Shown here: positions 1-7,536 of the stretch, in pieces
How the letters are laid out: every line of letters starts with the position of its first letter
Numbering within the stretch: the stretch's first letter is position 1
Assembly: GCA_023231075.1 (NCBI GenBank)
Contig: JALNWC010000063.1
Span: 1 to 9,745, forward strand
Source: Rhodoferax sp.
Lineage (GTDB): Bacteria > Pseudomonadota > Gammaproteobacteria > Burkholderiales > Burkholderiaceae_C
Direction: 5' to 3'
Length of the DNA stretch: 9,745 nt
Made by a program: the position numbers and the translations under genes
The notes under the pieces: model-generated
Database searches by the model: none
What the model was told of the DNA's origin: nothing
What the model saw: the letters and a program-made list of their open reading frames with translations, nothing else

Positions 1-66
1 CAGCGCGAAATCCATCTGACAGGCCCGGCTTTCCTGACCCTCAAGTACAGTGGGAAATCGAATTGA
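1..66 (+). CDS. DUF4845-type membrane protein, C-terminal end only
   Basis: An open frame runs in from the left edge and stops at TGA 64-66, leaving 21 residues that begin QREIHLTGPAFLTLKY. In Burkholderiales a small DUF4845 protein of unknown function (one N-terminal membrane segment) usually sits between lepB and rnc. A C-terminus with a charged start, the I-H-L-x-G-P-A stretch and an L-x-Y end agrees with that family from memory. The stop lies 16 bases before the preferred rnc start, so the genes are probably cotranscribed. Only the tail is visible, so identification rests mainly on gene order. Confidence 0.55.
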   Translation, partial: QREIHLTGPAFLTLKYSGKSN

Positions 67-82
67 AGCCTCAGGTGATGGT

Positions 83-769
83 TTGAGTGCAGTCCTGATT
101 GCGCTGCAACAGCGTTTGCAGCATCAGTTTGCCGACGCCGGTCTGCTGAAGCGGGCGCTCACGCACCGCAGTTTTTCATCGGATCACAACGAGCGCCTGG
201 AGTTTTTGGGCGACTCGGTGCTGGGCGTGGTGGTCGCCGACATGCTGTACCGGCGTTTGCAAAACCTGCCAGAAGGTGATTTGTCCAGAGTGCGGGCCAA
301 CCTGGTCAAGCAGGACACCTTGCATCAACTCGCTGTGTCGCTGGGCTTGCCGGAGGTGATGCTGCTGGGCGAGGGCGAACTGCGCTCGGGCGGCCAGAAG
401 CGGCCGTCCATTCTGGCCGATGCGCTGGAGGCGGTGATTGGCGCGGTCTACCTGGATGCCGGTTTTGCCGCCGCGCAAGCGCTGGTGCAGCGGCTCTACC
501 AGGCGGTGCAGATCAACCCCGAGATGGAGGCCATTGGCAAGGACCCCAAAACCGAATTGCAGGAATGGCTGCAGGGGCGCCGCATGAAGCTGCCCAGTTA
601 CCGGGTGGTGGCCACCTTGGGTGCGGCGCACAAGCAAAGCTTTGATGTGGAATGTGAAATTCCCGAACTCAACCGCGCCGAGCGCGGCATCGGCGGTTCG
701 CGTCGAGCGGCCGAACAGGCGGCCGCGACGGCGATGTTGCAAATTTTGAAAGCGACGGTGAACTCATGA
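83..769 (+). CDS. rnc: Ribonuclease III
   Basis: RNase III cuts double-stranded RNA in rRNA precursors and many mRNAs. From TTG 83 the product is 228 residues, close to the 226 of E. coli. The signature HNERLEFLGDS is at residues 35-45. The catalytic acids E40, D44, D113 and E116 are present and fall one position before the E. coli residues E41, D45, D114 and E117, which supports this start. A double-stranded-RNA-binding domain begins near DPKTEL (154-159) and ends with the G-x-SRRAAEQAAA motif. TTG 83 has an AGGTGA ribosome-binding site at 73-78. An in-frame GTG at 50 would add 11 residues and overlap the upstream gene by 17 bases; it is possible but less likely. The TGA stop overlaps the era ATG, so translation is probably coupled. 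Confidence 0.96.
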   Translation: MSAVLIALQQRLQHQFADAGLLKRALTHRSFSSDHNERLEFLGDSVLGVVVADMLYRRLQNLPEGDLSRVRANLVKQDTLHQLAVSLGLPEVMLLGEGELRSGGQKRPSILADALEAVIGAVYLDAGFAAAQALVQRLYQAVQINPEMEAIGKDPKTELQEWLQGRRMKLPSYRVVATLGAAHKQSFDVECEIPELNRAERGIGGSRRAAEQAAATAMLQILKATVNS

Positions 770-1791
770 CGACCCCCAAGAAAACAGTTGCCGAAACGCC
801 TGCGGTTGAAATACAGGACAACCTGGAAGACCTGTTGGCAGGCATGCGCCGCGACATGCGCCCCGCGGGTGCCACCGAGGCGCCGGTCGCCGGTCAGCGT
901 TGCGGCCTGATCGCCATCGTCGGCAAACCCAATGTGGGCAAATCCACCCTGCTCAACGCGCTGGTGGGGCAAAAAATCAGCATCACTTCGCGCAAGGCGC
1001 AAACCACGCGCCACCGCATCACCGGCATGCACACCCTGGGCGCGACCCAGTTTGTGTTTGTCGACACCCCCGGTTTCCAGACCCTGCACGGCAATGCGCT
1101 GAACAAGTCGCTCAACAAAACCGTGGTGGGCGCGGTGGCCGATGTGGACCTGATCCTGTTTGTGGTGGAAGCCGGCAGCTTCACCCCCGCCGACGCCCGC
1201 GTGCTGGCGCTGCTCGACAAAAAAATCCCGACGCTGCTGATTGCCAACAAGCTCGACAACGTGCACCGCCGTGGCGACATTGCGCCCTGGCTGCAAACTA
1301 TGCAGGAAAAACACGCCTTTGCCGAGTTTGTGCCGATGTCGGCCAAGAGCGCCAAGGATGTCGAGCGTTTGCTGGGTATTTGCGAAAAATACCTGCCTGA
1401 ACAGGCCTGGTGGTACGCCGCCGATGAACTCACCGACCGCAGCGAGCGCTTCATGGCGGCCGAGATGGTGCGTGAAAAGCTGTTTCGCCTGACCGGCGAT
1501 GAGCTGCCCTACACCTCGACCGTCATCATCGACAAGTTTGAAGAAGAGCCGCCCCAGAAAAAAGGCCAAAAGCGCCTGCTGCGCATCGCCGCCACCATCG
1601 TGGTCGAGCGCGACGGCCACAAGGCCATGGTGATCGGCGACAAGGGCGAGCGCATCAAGCGCATCGGCATGGAAACCCGCGTCGAGCTTGAGAAGCTGTT
1701 CGACTGCAAGGTCTTCATCGAGATGTGGGTCAAGGTGCGCTCCGGCTGGGCCGATGACGAAGCGCGCGTGCGCTCGTTTGGTTACGAGTAA
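766..1791 (+). CDS. era: GTPase Era, ribosome assembly factor
   Basis: Era is an essential GTPase that binds the 3' end of 16S rRNA during 30S assembly. The 341 residues include the G-domain motifs GKPNVGKS (53-60, P-loop), DTPG (100-103), NKLD (161-164) and SAK (192-194). A C-terminal KH domain carries the GDKG loop at 291-294 within VIGDKGERIKRIG. An N-terminal extension of about 45 residues, rich in Ala, Pro and acidic residues, is absent from the 301-residue E. coli protein. Internal ATGs at codons 27 and 31 exist, but the ATGA overlap with rnc and a GGTGA site just upstream favour the start at 766. In related genomes recO normally follows directly; here it is displaced by about 6.1 kb. 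The G domain and KH domain both look intact. Confidence 0.97.
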   Translation: MTTPKKTVAETPAVEIQDNLEDLLAGMRRDMRPAGATEAPVAGQRCGLIAIVGKPNVGKSTLLNALVGQKISITSRKAQTTRHRITGMHTLGATQFVFVDTPGFQTLHGNALNKSLNKTVVGAVADVDLILFVVEAGSFTPADARVLALLDKKIPTLLIANKLDNVHRRGDIAPWLQTMQEKHAFAEFVPMSAKSAKDVERLLGICEKYLPEQAWWYAADELTDRSERFMAAEMVREKLFRLTGDELPYTSTVIIDKFEEEPPQKKGQKRLLRIAATIVVERDGHKAMVIGDKGERIKRIGMETRVELEKLFDCKVFIEMWVKVRSGWADDEARVRSFGYE

Positions 1792-1832
1792 GCGCTGAGC
1801 CGACGCTTTCACCATTCTCAGGTTTGGGGTGG

Positions 1833-1907
1833 CAGGGAATGGGTTGGGGCGGCAGCCTCATACTGTCAAAGGCCCAGAAATCGGCCGCCACCCCAACCCA
1901 TCCCCTG
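1833..1907. repeat. Imperfect inverted repeat after era, possible terminator or REP-like element
   Basis: The left arm 1833-1853 (CAGGGAATGGGTTGGGGCGGC) and right arm 1887-1907 are inverted copies matching at 19 of 21 positions, separated by a 33-base loop. In RNA this would form a long GC-rich stem starting 41 bases after the era stop. No T-run follows either arm, so it is not a classical intrinsic terminator on either strand. GC-rich intergenic palindromes of this kind occur as dispersed repeats in many betaproteobacteria. It may separate era transcription from the oncoming minus-strand gene; that role is inferred. Confidence 0.6.
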
Positions 1908-2353
1908 CTGGCGAGCGCGGGTTGAACTCGAACGAGGGGAGATCAGAAAATGCAAATTCAAGCGGCAGCGCGGATGACTTTGTTGCAGCGGGAGCGGTCT
2001 TAGAAATTTGCGATCTGCCCGCTCCAAAGCGGCCGTTGCCACCCAGAGATCGACAGGCAATTATGTGGCGAACCTTTCGCCAAAATGGGCACCCGGACTC
2101 GACCAGAAGCGGGCCTTGGCAGGTTGGACCGATAACGGTCAGTCGGCAGGCCAACTGCTGAGATATTCACGTCGGCATGGTTTTACGGTTCCTTCGCAGC
2201 GCGGACGTCGCAACCTGCCAGTAGCTGCTGCATCGCGAGCGAGTTGCGCGGGGACTCACTGCCCGCCATGTTTAGATCCTGTACTGCCAAGAGCCACTGA
2301 GAAGATGTGTCGTATTGAGGAACTTGAGGGATCGGGTTGTTAACCGCGGCATC
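1908..2353. other. Intergenic stretch without a convincing gene
   Basis: This stretch separates the convergent ends of era and the large minus-strand gene. Open frames of about 110 codons exist on both strands (for example plus 1829-2161 and 2008-2343). Their translations are low in hydrophobic residues, rich in Arg, Pro, Gly and Ser, match no family I recognise, and partly read through the inverted repeat. A short GACCG-ATAA-CGGTC palindrome lies near 2127-2140. It looks like decayed or repeat-derived sequence. I see no terminator with a T-run, tRNA or mobile-element gene. Confidence 0.5.
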
Positions 2354-5300
2354 TCAAGCCGATGGCCCGGGCTTGGCTGTCAGGATTGCAGCTTCATTCG
2401 CCAGATAGACCGTTTGGGGAACTGCAGTCACTGACTCCTCAGGATCCCCCAGTGCCCCCTCGCTGGGAAGTTTCAGGCCATCCGGAACCGGCGCGTCTTC
2501 TTTGTCGTGAGCCAAAACCAGCCACGGGGTGACGCCGCACATAAGGACATCAACTCGAATCGGTCGCTTCTCTTCAGACCCGGCTGCCCACGTTACGCCT
2601 TCCCTTATCGCATCGGCAAAGTATCTGCGGTTAGCCGCATCCTGTGCGCGGCCGGTTTCCGCCACTAGCGGATGAGGGTAGTTGCTGAACTCCCCCACGA
2701 AGACCTTCTTGAAGTAGTCGACCAACGTCTTGGGCAAGTTGCCGCCGCTGGCAGGATGCCTCATCAGAGACTCAACCATGTGCTTCAGCAATTCGGCTAC
2801 CGCGCCCATATAGGCGCAAGTGCTGAACATCAACAATTCAACGAAGTCACGGGAGATGGCCACCGCGCTCTTGTAGTCAGCCTCCGGATCCCGCAGGTGC
2901 TCCATGAACTTCGCCAGCCCGAAGCGCAGCCAAGGCGTGCCTTGGTGGCAGATGAAAGCCAGTTCATTGGCACCAATCGAGATGAAGCCTCTGCTACCAA
3001 CGAACATGTTTGCAGCGGCCCGCGTGTACTCAACGCCGGATACAACTCCTTCGTCAGTCGCGTACATCAGCACCGGCTGCGGCCACACCCCTTGGATGCA
3101 GATCAACGCCGCAATGCTCCTCAGACGGAAGTCGAGGCTGAAGAGGCGTAGGCCCTTCTCTGCGGCCAACAACAGCACCTGTCGGTCCTCGTCTGGAAGC
3201 ACCTTAAGCAGCTTGGCGATTTCTGCCGGAATGGCTTCCGGTCCGTACACGGGCGTCACCTCGCAGTGCTCATCTATAAGGTCGGCGAGTCTCTGTAGTT
3301 GCGCGGTGTTTTTGGCGTGCTGCTCCTCGGTTAACTCAACAAAGCCAAGCTTCCCGTCGCGCTCGTACGTCTGCCCCGAAGACCGGTTGCGCTTGGACAT
3401 CTCGAGCGTTCGCCGCACAGCTGCTTGCGTTTCAGCGCTGACGTACAGCTTCGGCAGAACAGCAAGAGCCCGGCCGACGTCCAGCAGCACCATCTCAGCC
3501 AGGGTTGCTGAATCCACGACATACGCCGCGTCCTTGTCGGCGAGCAGCCGCAGTGCGTGGACGCGCTCTTCAGACGTGCCGATGCAGACCTGCAACTTCT
3601 GGCCCAGGCCTGCCGTGCCCCAGCCACGCACAAGCTCGATCGTGTTGCGGCCAAGCATCATCGCTAGAACGCCCAGCGTGATGCCCCCTTTTTGATAAGC
3701 ATCGAACACCTGCCGCGCGTGCGCCGACTGTCGCTTGAGCTGCTCAAGCATCTCACTAAAGTCGGCACCGTCCGGCCCGTGACGCATCTGCATCAACGAG
3801 ACGTGCGGAATCGGGGTCATCGACCTCTGCATATCCTCCATCGCCAACTCGATCAGCCGACGGTAGGCAGACTTGATTGTCTCCACGCGATACGTACGAG
3901 ACCCGCCGAACGATTGCTCAACCACGACTTCATCGCCTAGCGCCTTGCCGAGCAATCGAGCAACTTCTGGCGCCGCATAGGACTTAAATTCGTTGGTGGC
4001 GGGAAGTTCGCCTACTTCCAACGGGTCGATGGTGATGTGCACTCGGGCACCGTCAGCATCAATGAATGTGACGTTGCTCCCTGCTCGCACCGCCGGAAGG
4101 TTATCTTCCATTTCAGGCAACTGCTCTTGCGCGGTTGTGAACGCCATGAACACGGCCGATGCCGACTCGATGGCGGCAGTGTTGAGTCGCCGCATCCGAT
4201 AGAGGCGGCGCATGCCCTGGCCATCCAAGCCCAGGCGCAGTTCTTCGGCGGCAAGCTGGGTCAGTTCCCGGATAGAACCCTTCAACGTGAGCGGCGCCGT
4301 CGTTAGTCGGTCGCGCAGCTGGACGAATGACAACGTCTGCAGGTCCAGGGTGTGGCGGAAGATCCAGCTGGCTGCTTGGGTAGGTGAGCGTTCGAACTCG
4401 ACGTCGGCCACCTTGCGCAGCAGTTGAACATCGCCTGCGCTATTGCCCAGTTCCATCGCGAGTGCGCGCGCGCTCTCGTCGTGGATCCATTGGGGTGGGA
4501 AGCTGTCGAGCAAGTCCTTCGCTGCACGCCAGTTGCCAGCCCGGATAAGAGCCCACAGCCACCGGTTGTGCATCTCGCTGTGCTGTCCCCGTGGCAGCAG
4601 GCGCTTGAGCTGCGCTGCTGCCTGGCCAAAGCGCTTCGCATCAAGCAGCAAGTCAGCCACTAGCATGCGTTTGTCCGGTTTTCCGCTGGCGTTCGCGAGC
4701 TGCTCCGCCTTGCGAAGCAGCTTGTTCAGTCTCTTGGGTTGGGCGGACTTCAGCAGCAGCCGCGTCCCTGCCACGACCAAGGGAAGACTTTCGCTGTCAT
4801 CGATGACGGCTGCTTCGACCGCCGCCAGTGCTTCCTCACGCCGGCCCGAGTTCCAGATGGCAGTCCAGCGGATGCCCTGCAGTGCATCAGCCGCCTGGGC
4901 CGAAAGCGCGGGCAGTGCCTTCGATGCCTCTACCGCGGACTCGACCAAGTCCAAATCTTTGTTGTTGGAAGCCGCCTGCGCCAGTGTCACCAACCCGTCT
5001 TCGGCCAGTTGGCCAACAGCTTCCTTGGCACGAGCGCGGAATTCCTCGAACGGCCGCGTCTCTGCCAGGGTCTCCAGCTCAACGCGAAACAAGCTGGGCG
5101 TTGAGGCTCCGTGAGTCTTCGCCTCTCGCACGACGTCAAGCGCCGTCACGTGATCGTCGAGCAGCGCGTAAGCGATGCCCAGATGTGTTGCAGCGCGGGA
5201 TTGGGCGTCTGGGGATTGCAGCGACCAGAGCCGCTCGGCACGCGGCTCAAACGCGGCCACCACGGTTCGCAATGCCTGCTTTGCAGCGTCATCAAGTAGT

Positions 5301-7012
5301 CGGAACGTTGAGGCAACAGGATTGTCGGTCACCGCCTCGAGAACGACTGCCAACGCGGTATTCCGAGCGGGGAAGGCACTGTCCTTCGTCGCTACAGCCC
5401 TCAGTGCGGCTTCGATGGCAGCGGGCCAGTCCTTCTGTTCCTGCTTGCTCCACGCCACCAACTGCAGCACGTCCGCGACGTCTCGTCTAGAAATCGGGAA
5501 GTCGTCCAGGGCAATCGGTTGCCCGGCTAAGACTTTTGCAAGGCCCCAGGCTGCCCAGACGTAGGCAGACTCAGGGAAGCGTTCAGTGGCAGCGTTGGCC
5601 GCCTCCAGGGCGGCAGCGAAGTCGTTCTTGAGTGCAAGGCCGCGGACCTTACCGGCAGCCATCTTGTCTTCGTCAGGAAACAGTTCGGCGGCACGCAGAA
5701 AGTCGGCAGCAGCCTCTGGCATGTGCCCCTCTGACCAATGGCAGGCGCCGCGCATCAAGTACCAACGGGCACGCTGGTGGTCATCGAACAGAGCCATGTC
5801 GGCATTCGCCGTCAGCTCCGCAAGCGCGTCCCGATACCGTCCTGTCTTGACGCGCTCGTTAATGCCATCGAGTTGCCTGGTGACAAGCTTGTTGACTGAT
5901 GCAGGCAGTGCAGATGGAAGGCCCAGCGTTGTTGTGGGAGCAGTCTCATCTGCTGATGGGACTGAGCGCAGATAAGGCGTAACCGGGTCAAGCTGCGTGG
6001 GTGCCGTCCCAGTCAAGGCGCTGCGAGCATGGATTTCTGTCGTTACAGCCGCGCCGCTTGCCCGATGAGACGCAAAACCCTTTAACACGCTCGCCGACAG
6101 GTAATCGCCCAAGCCGGCGGACGTAACTGTGGCCGCACTTGCGTTGAACTGGGCGCTGGCACTGACAATTTGCGACCAGATGCCCCAAGGGTCTGGCGCG
6201 AGACTAGGGCCGAGGATCAACTGGATGGAGTTTACCCATTGGGTCGCTTCCGCTGTATTGCCCGCTTGCAAGGTGTGCTGCAACAGCCTCCAGTGTGCCA
6301 AGAACTGCCATAATTCTTCGCTGCTGATCGCGCGTGCGGCTGCGGTGTCGAGGTTCTCACGTACGACCTGCAAGGTCACGCGATTAACCCCGTTGCTGAA
6401 CGATTCTGCCTGTGCCTTGAGCAGGAAATCTGCCGAGCTGGTTGACCCGCGTGCAAACCCCATCAAATGTCCGAGGGCCTCCAGCGAGCTTCCGCCGCTG
6501 GTCTCATAGACCAAGTAGACACGGTCTCGGTCTCGGGTTAAGCAGGCTGGGTTCTGGAAATCCAGCCACGCCGCAATCAGCGCGTCAACGAAGTTGGCAT
6601 CGGATGCAACTGCCCTGACGTCACGCTTGACCTGGAGCAGTGCCCGTCGCGAGGCTCCGGTATCGTCCTGCAGCGTGCACACCAAGTCGTCGGTCTTGTA
6701 GCCATGAATACCGGCTTGAAACCGGAGCTCAATGACTCGCTCATGCCGTGCAAGTTCGACGGCGCCGCCAGAAAGCATGGCCAACACGTATACGGCCTGC
6801 ACCCGCTGTTCGTACGTAACCCCCGCGCCGCCCGTCGAGGCAGGGTTGGACAGCCGCTTACCGGTTGCGGCAACGGGCTTGGGTGATGATTGGAGTTGGC
6901 GGGCCAAGTCTAGGTTGGAGAGTAATTTTGTATTGTCGTACATACTGGACATTTCGCGATTCGCGGGTCCCCGCATGTCGGTCGCGCCCGCGTGAGGGCT
7001 CGCTTCAACCAT
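2354..7012 (-). CDS. Large multidomain nuclease-like protein: DUF4297/Cap4-like + TPR + GreA/B-C-like + PIN-like
   Basis: No standard name is known to me. Residues are numbered from the ATG at 7012 (1552 residues). Residues 58-170 resemble PD-(D/E)XK nucleases of the DUF4297/Cap4 type: STGGAGVTYEQRVQA (59-73, with E68), GYKTDDL (104-110, with D108/D109) and LLQVKR (125-130, with Q127 and K129). Residues about 380-870 are alpha-helical with TPR-like pairs, clearest at 385-480. Residues 976-1050 match the GreA C-terminal domain by eye, including PEVARLLGKALGDEVVV (1015-1031). Residues 1163-1302 look like a PIN RNase fold with acids D1167, D1274/D1276 and D1294 (FSLDFRLRSIA). The rest is helical. 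There is no P-loop, signal peptide or membrane segment, so it is probably cytoplasmic. The start is uncertain: ATGs at 6976, 6952 and 6943 are also in frame, none has a good ribosome-binding site, and the AT-rich codons after 6943 favour 6952 or 6943. It runs opposite to all neighbours. A defence role is inferred. Confidence 0.85.
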   Translation of the reverse strand: MVEASPHAGATDMRGPANREMSSMYDNTKLLSNLDLARQLQSSPKPVAATGKRLSNPASTGGAGVTYEQRVQAVYVLAMLSGGAVELARHERVIELRFQAGIHGYKTDDLVCTLQDDTGASRRALLQVKRDVRAVASDANFVDALIAAWLDFQNPACLTRDRDRVYLVYETSGGSSLEALGHLMGFARGSTSSADFLLKAQAESFSNGVNRVTLQVVRENLDTAAARAISSEELWQFLAHWRLLQHTLQAGNTAEATQWVNSIQLILGPSLAPDPWGIWSQIVSASAQFNASAATVTSAGLGDYLSASVLKGFASHRASGAAVTTEIHARSALTGTAPTQLDPVTPYLRSVPSADETAPTTTLGLPSALPASVNKLVTRQLDGINERVKTGRYRDALAELTANADMALFDDHQRARWYLMRGACHWSEGHMPEAAADFLRAAELFPDEDKMAAGKVRGLALKNDFAAALEAANAATERFPESAYVWAAWGLAKVLAGQPIALDDFPISRRDVADVLQLVAWSKQEQKDWPAAIEAALRAVATKDSAFPARNTALAVVLEAVTDNPVASTFRLLDDAAKQALRTVVAAFEPRAERLWSLQSPDAQSRAATHLGIAYALLDDHVTALDVVREAKTHGASTPSLFRVELETLAETRPFEEFRARAKEAVGQLAEDGLVTLAQAASNNKDLDLVESAVEASKALPALSAQAADALQGIRWTAIWNSGRREEALAAVEAAVIDDSESLPLVVAGTRLLLKSAQPKRLNKLLRKAEQLANASGKPDKRMLVADLLLDAKRFGQAAAQLKRLLPRGQHSEMHNRWLWALIRAGNWRAAKDLLDSFPPQWIHDESARALAMELGNSAGDVQLLRKVADVEFERSPTQAASWIFRHTLDLQTLSFVQLRDRLTTAPLTLKGSIRELTQLAAEELRLGLDGQGMRRLYRMRRLNTAAIESASAVFMAFTTAQEQLPEMEDNLPAVRAGSNVTFIDADGARVHITIDPLEVGELPATNEFKSYAAPEVARLLGKALGDEVVVEQSFGGSRTYRVETIKSAYRRLIELAMEDMQRSMTPIPHVSLMQMRHGPDGADFSEMLEQLKRQSAHARQVFDAYQKGGITLGVLAMMLGRNTIELVRGWGTAGLGQKLQVCIGTSEERVHALRLLADKDAAYVVDSATLAEMVLLDVGRALAVLPKLYVSAETQAAVRRTLEMSKRNRSSGQTYERDGKLGFVELTEEQHAKNTAQLQRLADLIDEHCEVTPVYGPEAIPAEIAKLLKVLPDEDRQVLLLAAEKGLRLFSLDFRLRSIAALICIQGVWPQPVLMYATDEGVVSGVEYTRAAANMFVGSRGFISIGANELAFICHQGTPWLRFGLAKFMEHLRDPEADYKSAVAISRDFVELLMFSTCAYMGAVAELLKHMVESLMRHPASGGNLPKTLVDYFKKVFVGEFSNYPHPLVAETGRAQDAANRRYFADAIREGVTWAAGSEEKRPIRVDVLMCGVTPWLVLAHDKEDAPVPDGLKLPSEGALGDPEESVTAVPQTVYLANEAAILTAKPGPSA

Positions 7013-7255
7013 TCAGTTCAGTTCGGCAGTTGCCGCAGCCCGATGTTTCACTGTCCGCTTGCGCAAACGGCGGCCGACCGCTTTGGGCACGTTGAAGTCC
7101 GCCACGAACGACTTCTGACGGGCAATGAATTGTGCAGCCCGTAAGCTGCCTGTCGTGACCGGCGGCCATGTGTCTAAACCAGACCGCCCAAACTCCAATC
7201 CGGGGCTCATGGTTGGAAACTGGGCGTTTGCGTCGTAACCCTTTTGTTCACTAAA
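7013..7255. other. Divergent intergenic region between the large gene and brnT
   Basis: This stretch must hold the promoter of the minus-strand gene, but I find no clear -35/-10 pair for it. A minus-strand frame of 95 codons (7300 down to 7013) crosses it, begins inside brnT, and ends with TGA directly before the ATG at 7012 in the same frame. Its translation is Arg/Lys/Ala-rich and unrecognised. I consider it non-coding, or a fossil of an upstream extension. No RNA gene or insertion sequence is seen. Confidence 0.45.
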
Positions 7256-7272
7256 GGTATAATTTTTATACC
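7256..7272 (+). promoter_or_regulatory. Palindromic brnTA operator overlapping a -10 box
   Basis: The 17 bases are GGTATAA-TTT-TTATACC, a perfect inverted repeat with 7-base arms and a 3-base centre, ending directly against the brnT start codon at 7273. A consensus TATAAT (7258-7263) lies inside it. I see no good -35 hexamer 16-18 bases upstream. A start about 7 bases after the -10 box would put the transcript's 5' end near 7270, leaving almost no leader. BrnA-type ribbon-helix-helix antitoxins are known to repress their own operon, so this is the natural binding site. That assignment is inferred from position and symmetry. Confidence 0.6.
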
Positions 7273-7536
7273 ATGAATTCCTTTGAATTTGACGTTGCAA
7301 AGAGCGAATCCAATCGCATCAAGCATGGCCTCGATTTCGCTGAGGCCCAGAGTCTCTGGAATGACCCGATGTTGCTTGAGATTCCGGCAAAAACCGAGGA
7401 TGAACCACGGTTTCTCGTGATCGGGCTGATTGACGGGAAGCATTGGTCAGCCGTCATGACCTATCGGGGCGCCAATATTCGATTGATATCCGTCCGTCGC
7501 GCACGCACAGAAGAGGTGGCACTGTATGAAAGCTAA
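7273..7536 (+). CDS. brnT: BrnT family toxin (RelE-like RNase)
   Basis: BrnT toxins are small RelE-fold ribonucleases that halt growth by cutting RNA, and they are neutralised by BrnA in a tight complex. The 87 residues show the family pattern: an N-terminal FEFD (4-7; commonly FEWD), K10, N-x-x-KHG-x-x-F (14-22), EPRFLVIG (44-51) and the C-terminal R-L-I-S-V-R-R-A-R-x-x-E-x-x-x-Y (70-85). The length is typical and the gene looks intact. The ATG at 7273 is the only start that keeps the conserved N-terminus. It has no close ribosome-binding site, since the nearest AGGT is 14 bases away and inside the promoter palindrome. The 3' end overlaps the antitoxin gene by 11 bases. The pair is AT-richer than the flanking housekeeping genes, consistent with transfer. 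Confidence 0.88.
   Translation: MNSFEFDVAKSESNRIKHGLDFAEAQSLWNDPMLLEIPAKTEDEPRFLVIGLIDGKHWSAVMTYRGANIRLISVRRARTEEVALYES

Noticed and set aside
598..1815. 405-codon open frame on the minus strand opposite rnc and era
   Set aside because: It is a shadow of the GC-rich era coding frame; the translation is His/Gly/Val-rich with no recognisable motif, while era on the other strand has all family motifs.
1829..2161. Plus-strand 110-codon frame after era
   Set aside because: It starts inside the inverted repeat, reads through it (giving PNPSPAGERG-like text typical of repeats), and has no conserved domain or good ribosome-binding site.
4443..5114. 223-codon and other plus-strand frames opposite the giant gene
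   Set aside because: Ser/Arg/Ala-rich antisense shadows; the minus-strand frame is continuous for over 1,500 codons with coherent domain motifs.
2354..7012. Possible STAND/Avs NTPase in the middle of the giant protein
   Set aside because: No Walker A (GxxxxGK[ST]) or convincing Walker B motif could be found; the middle reads as helical TPR-like repeats.
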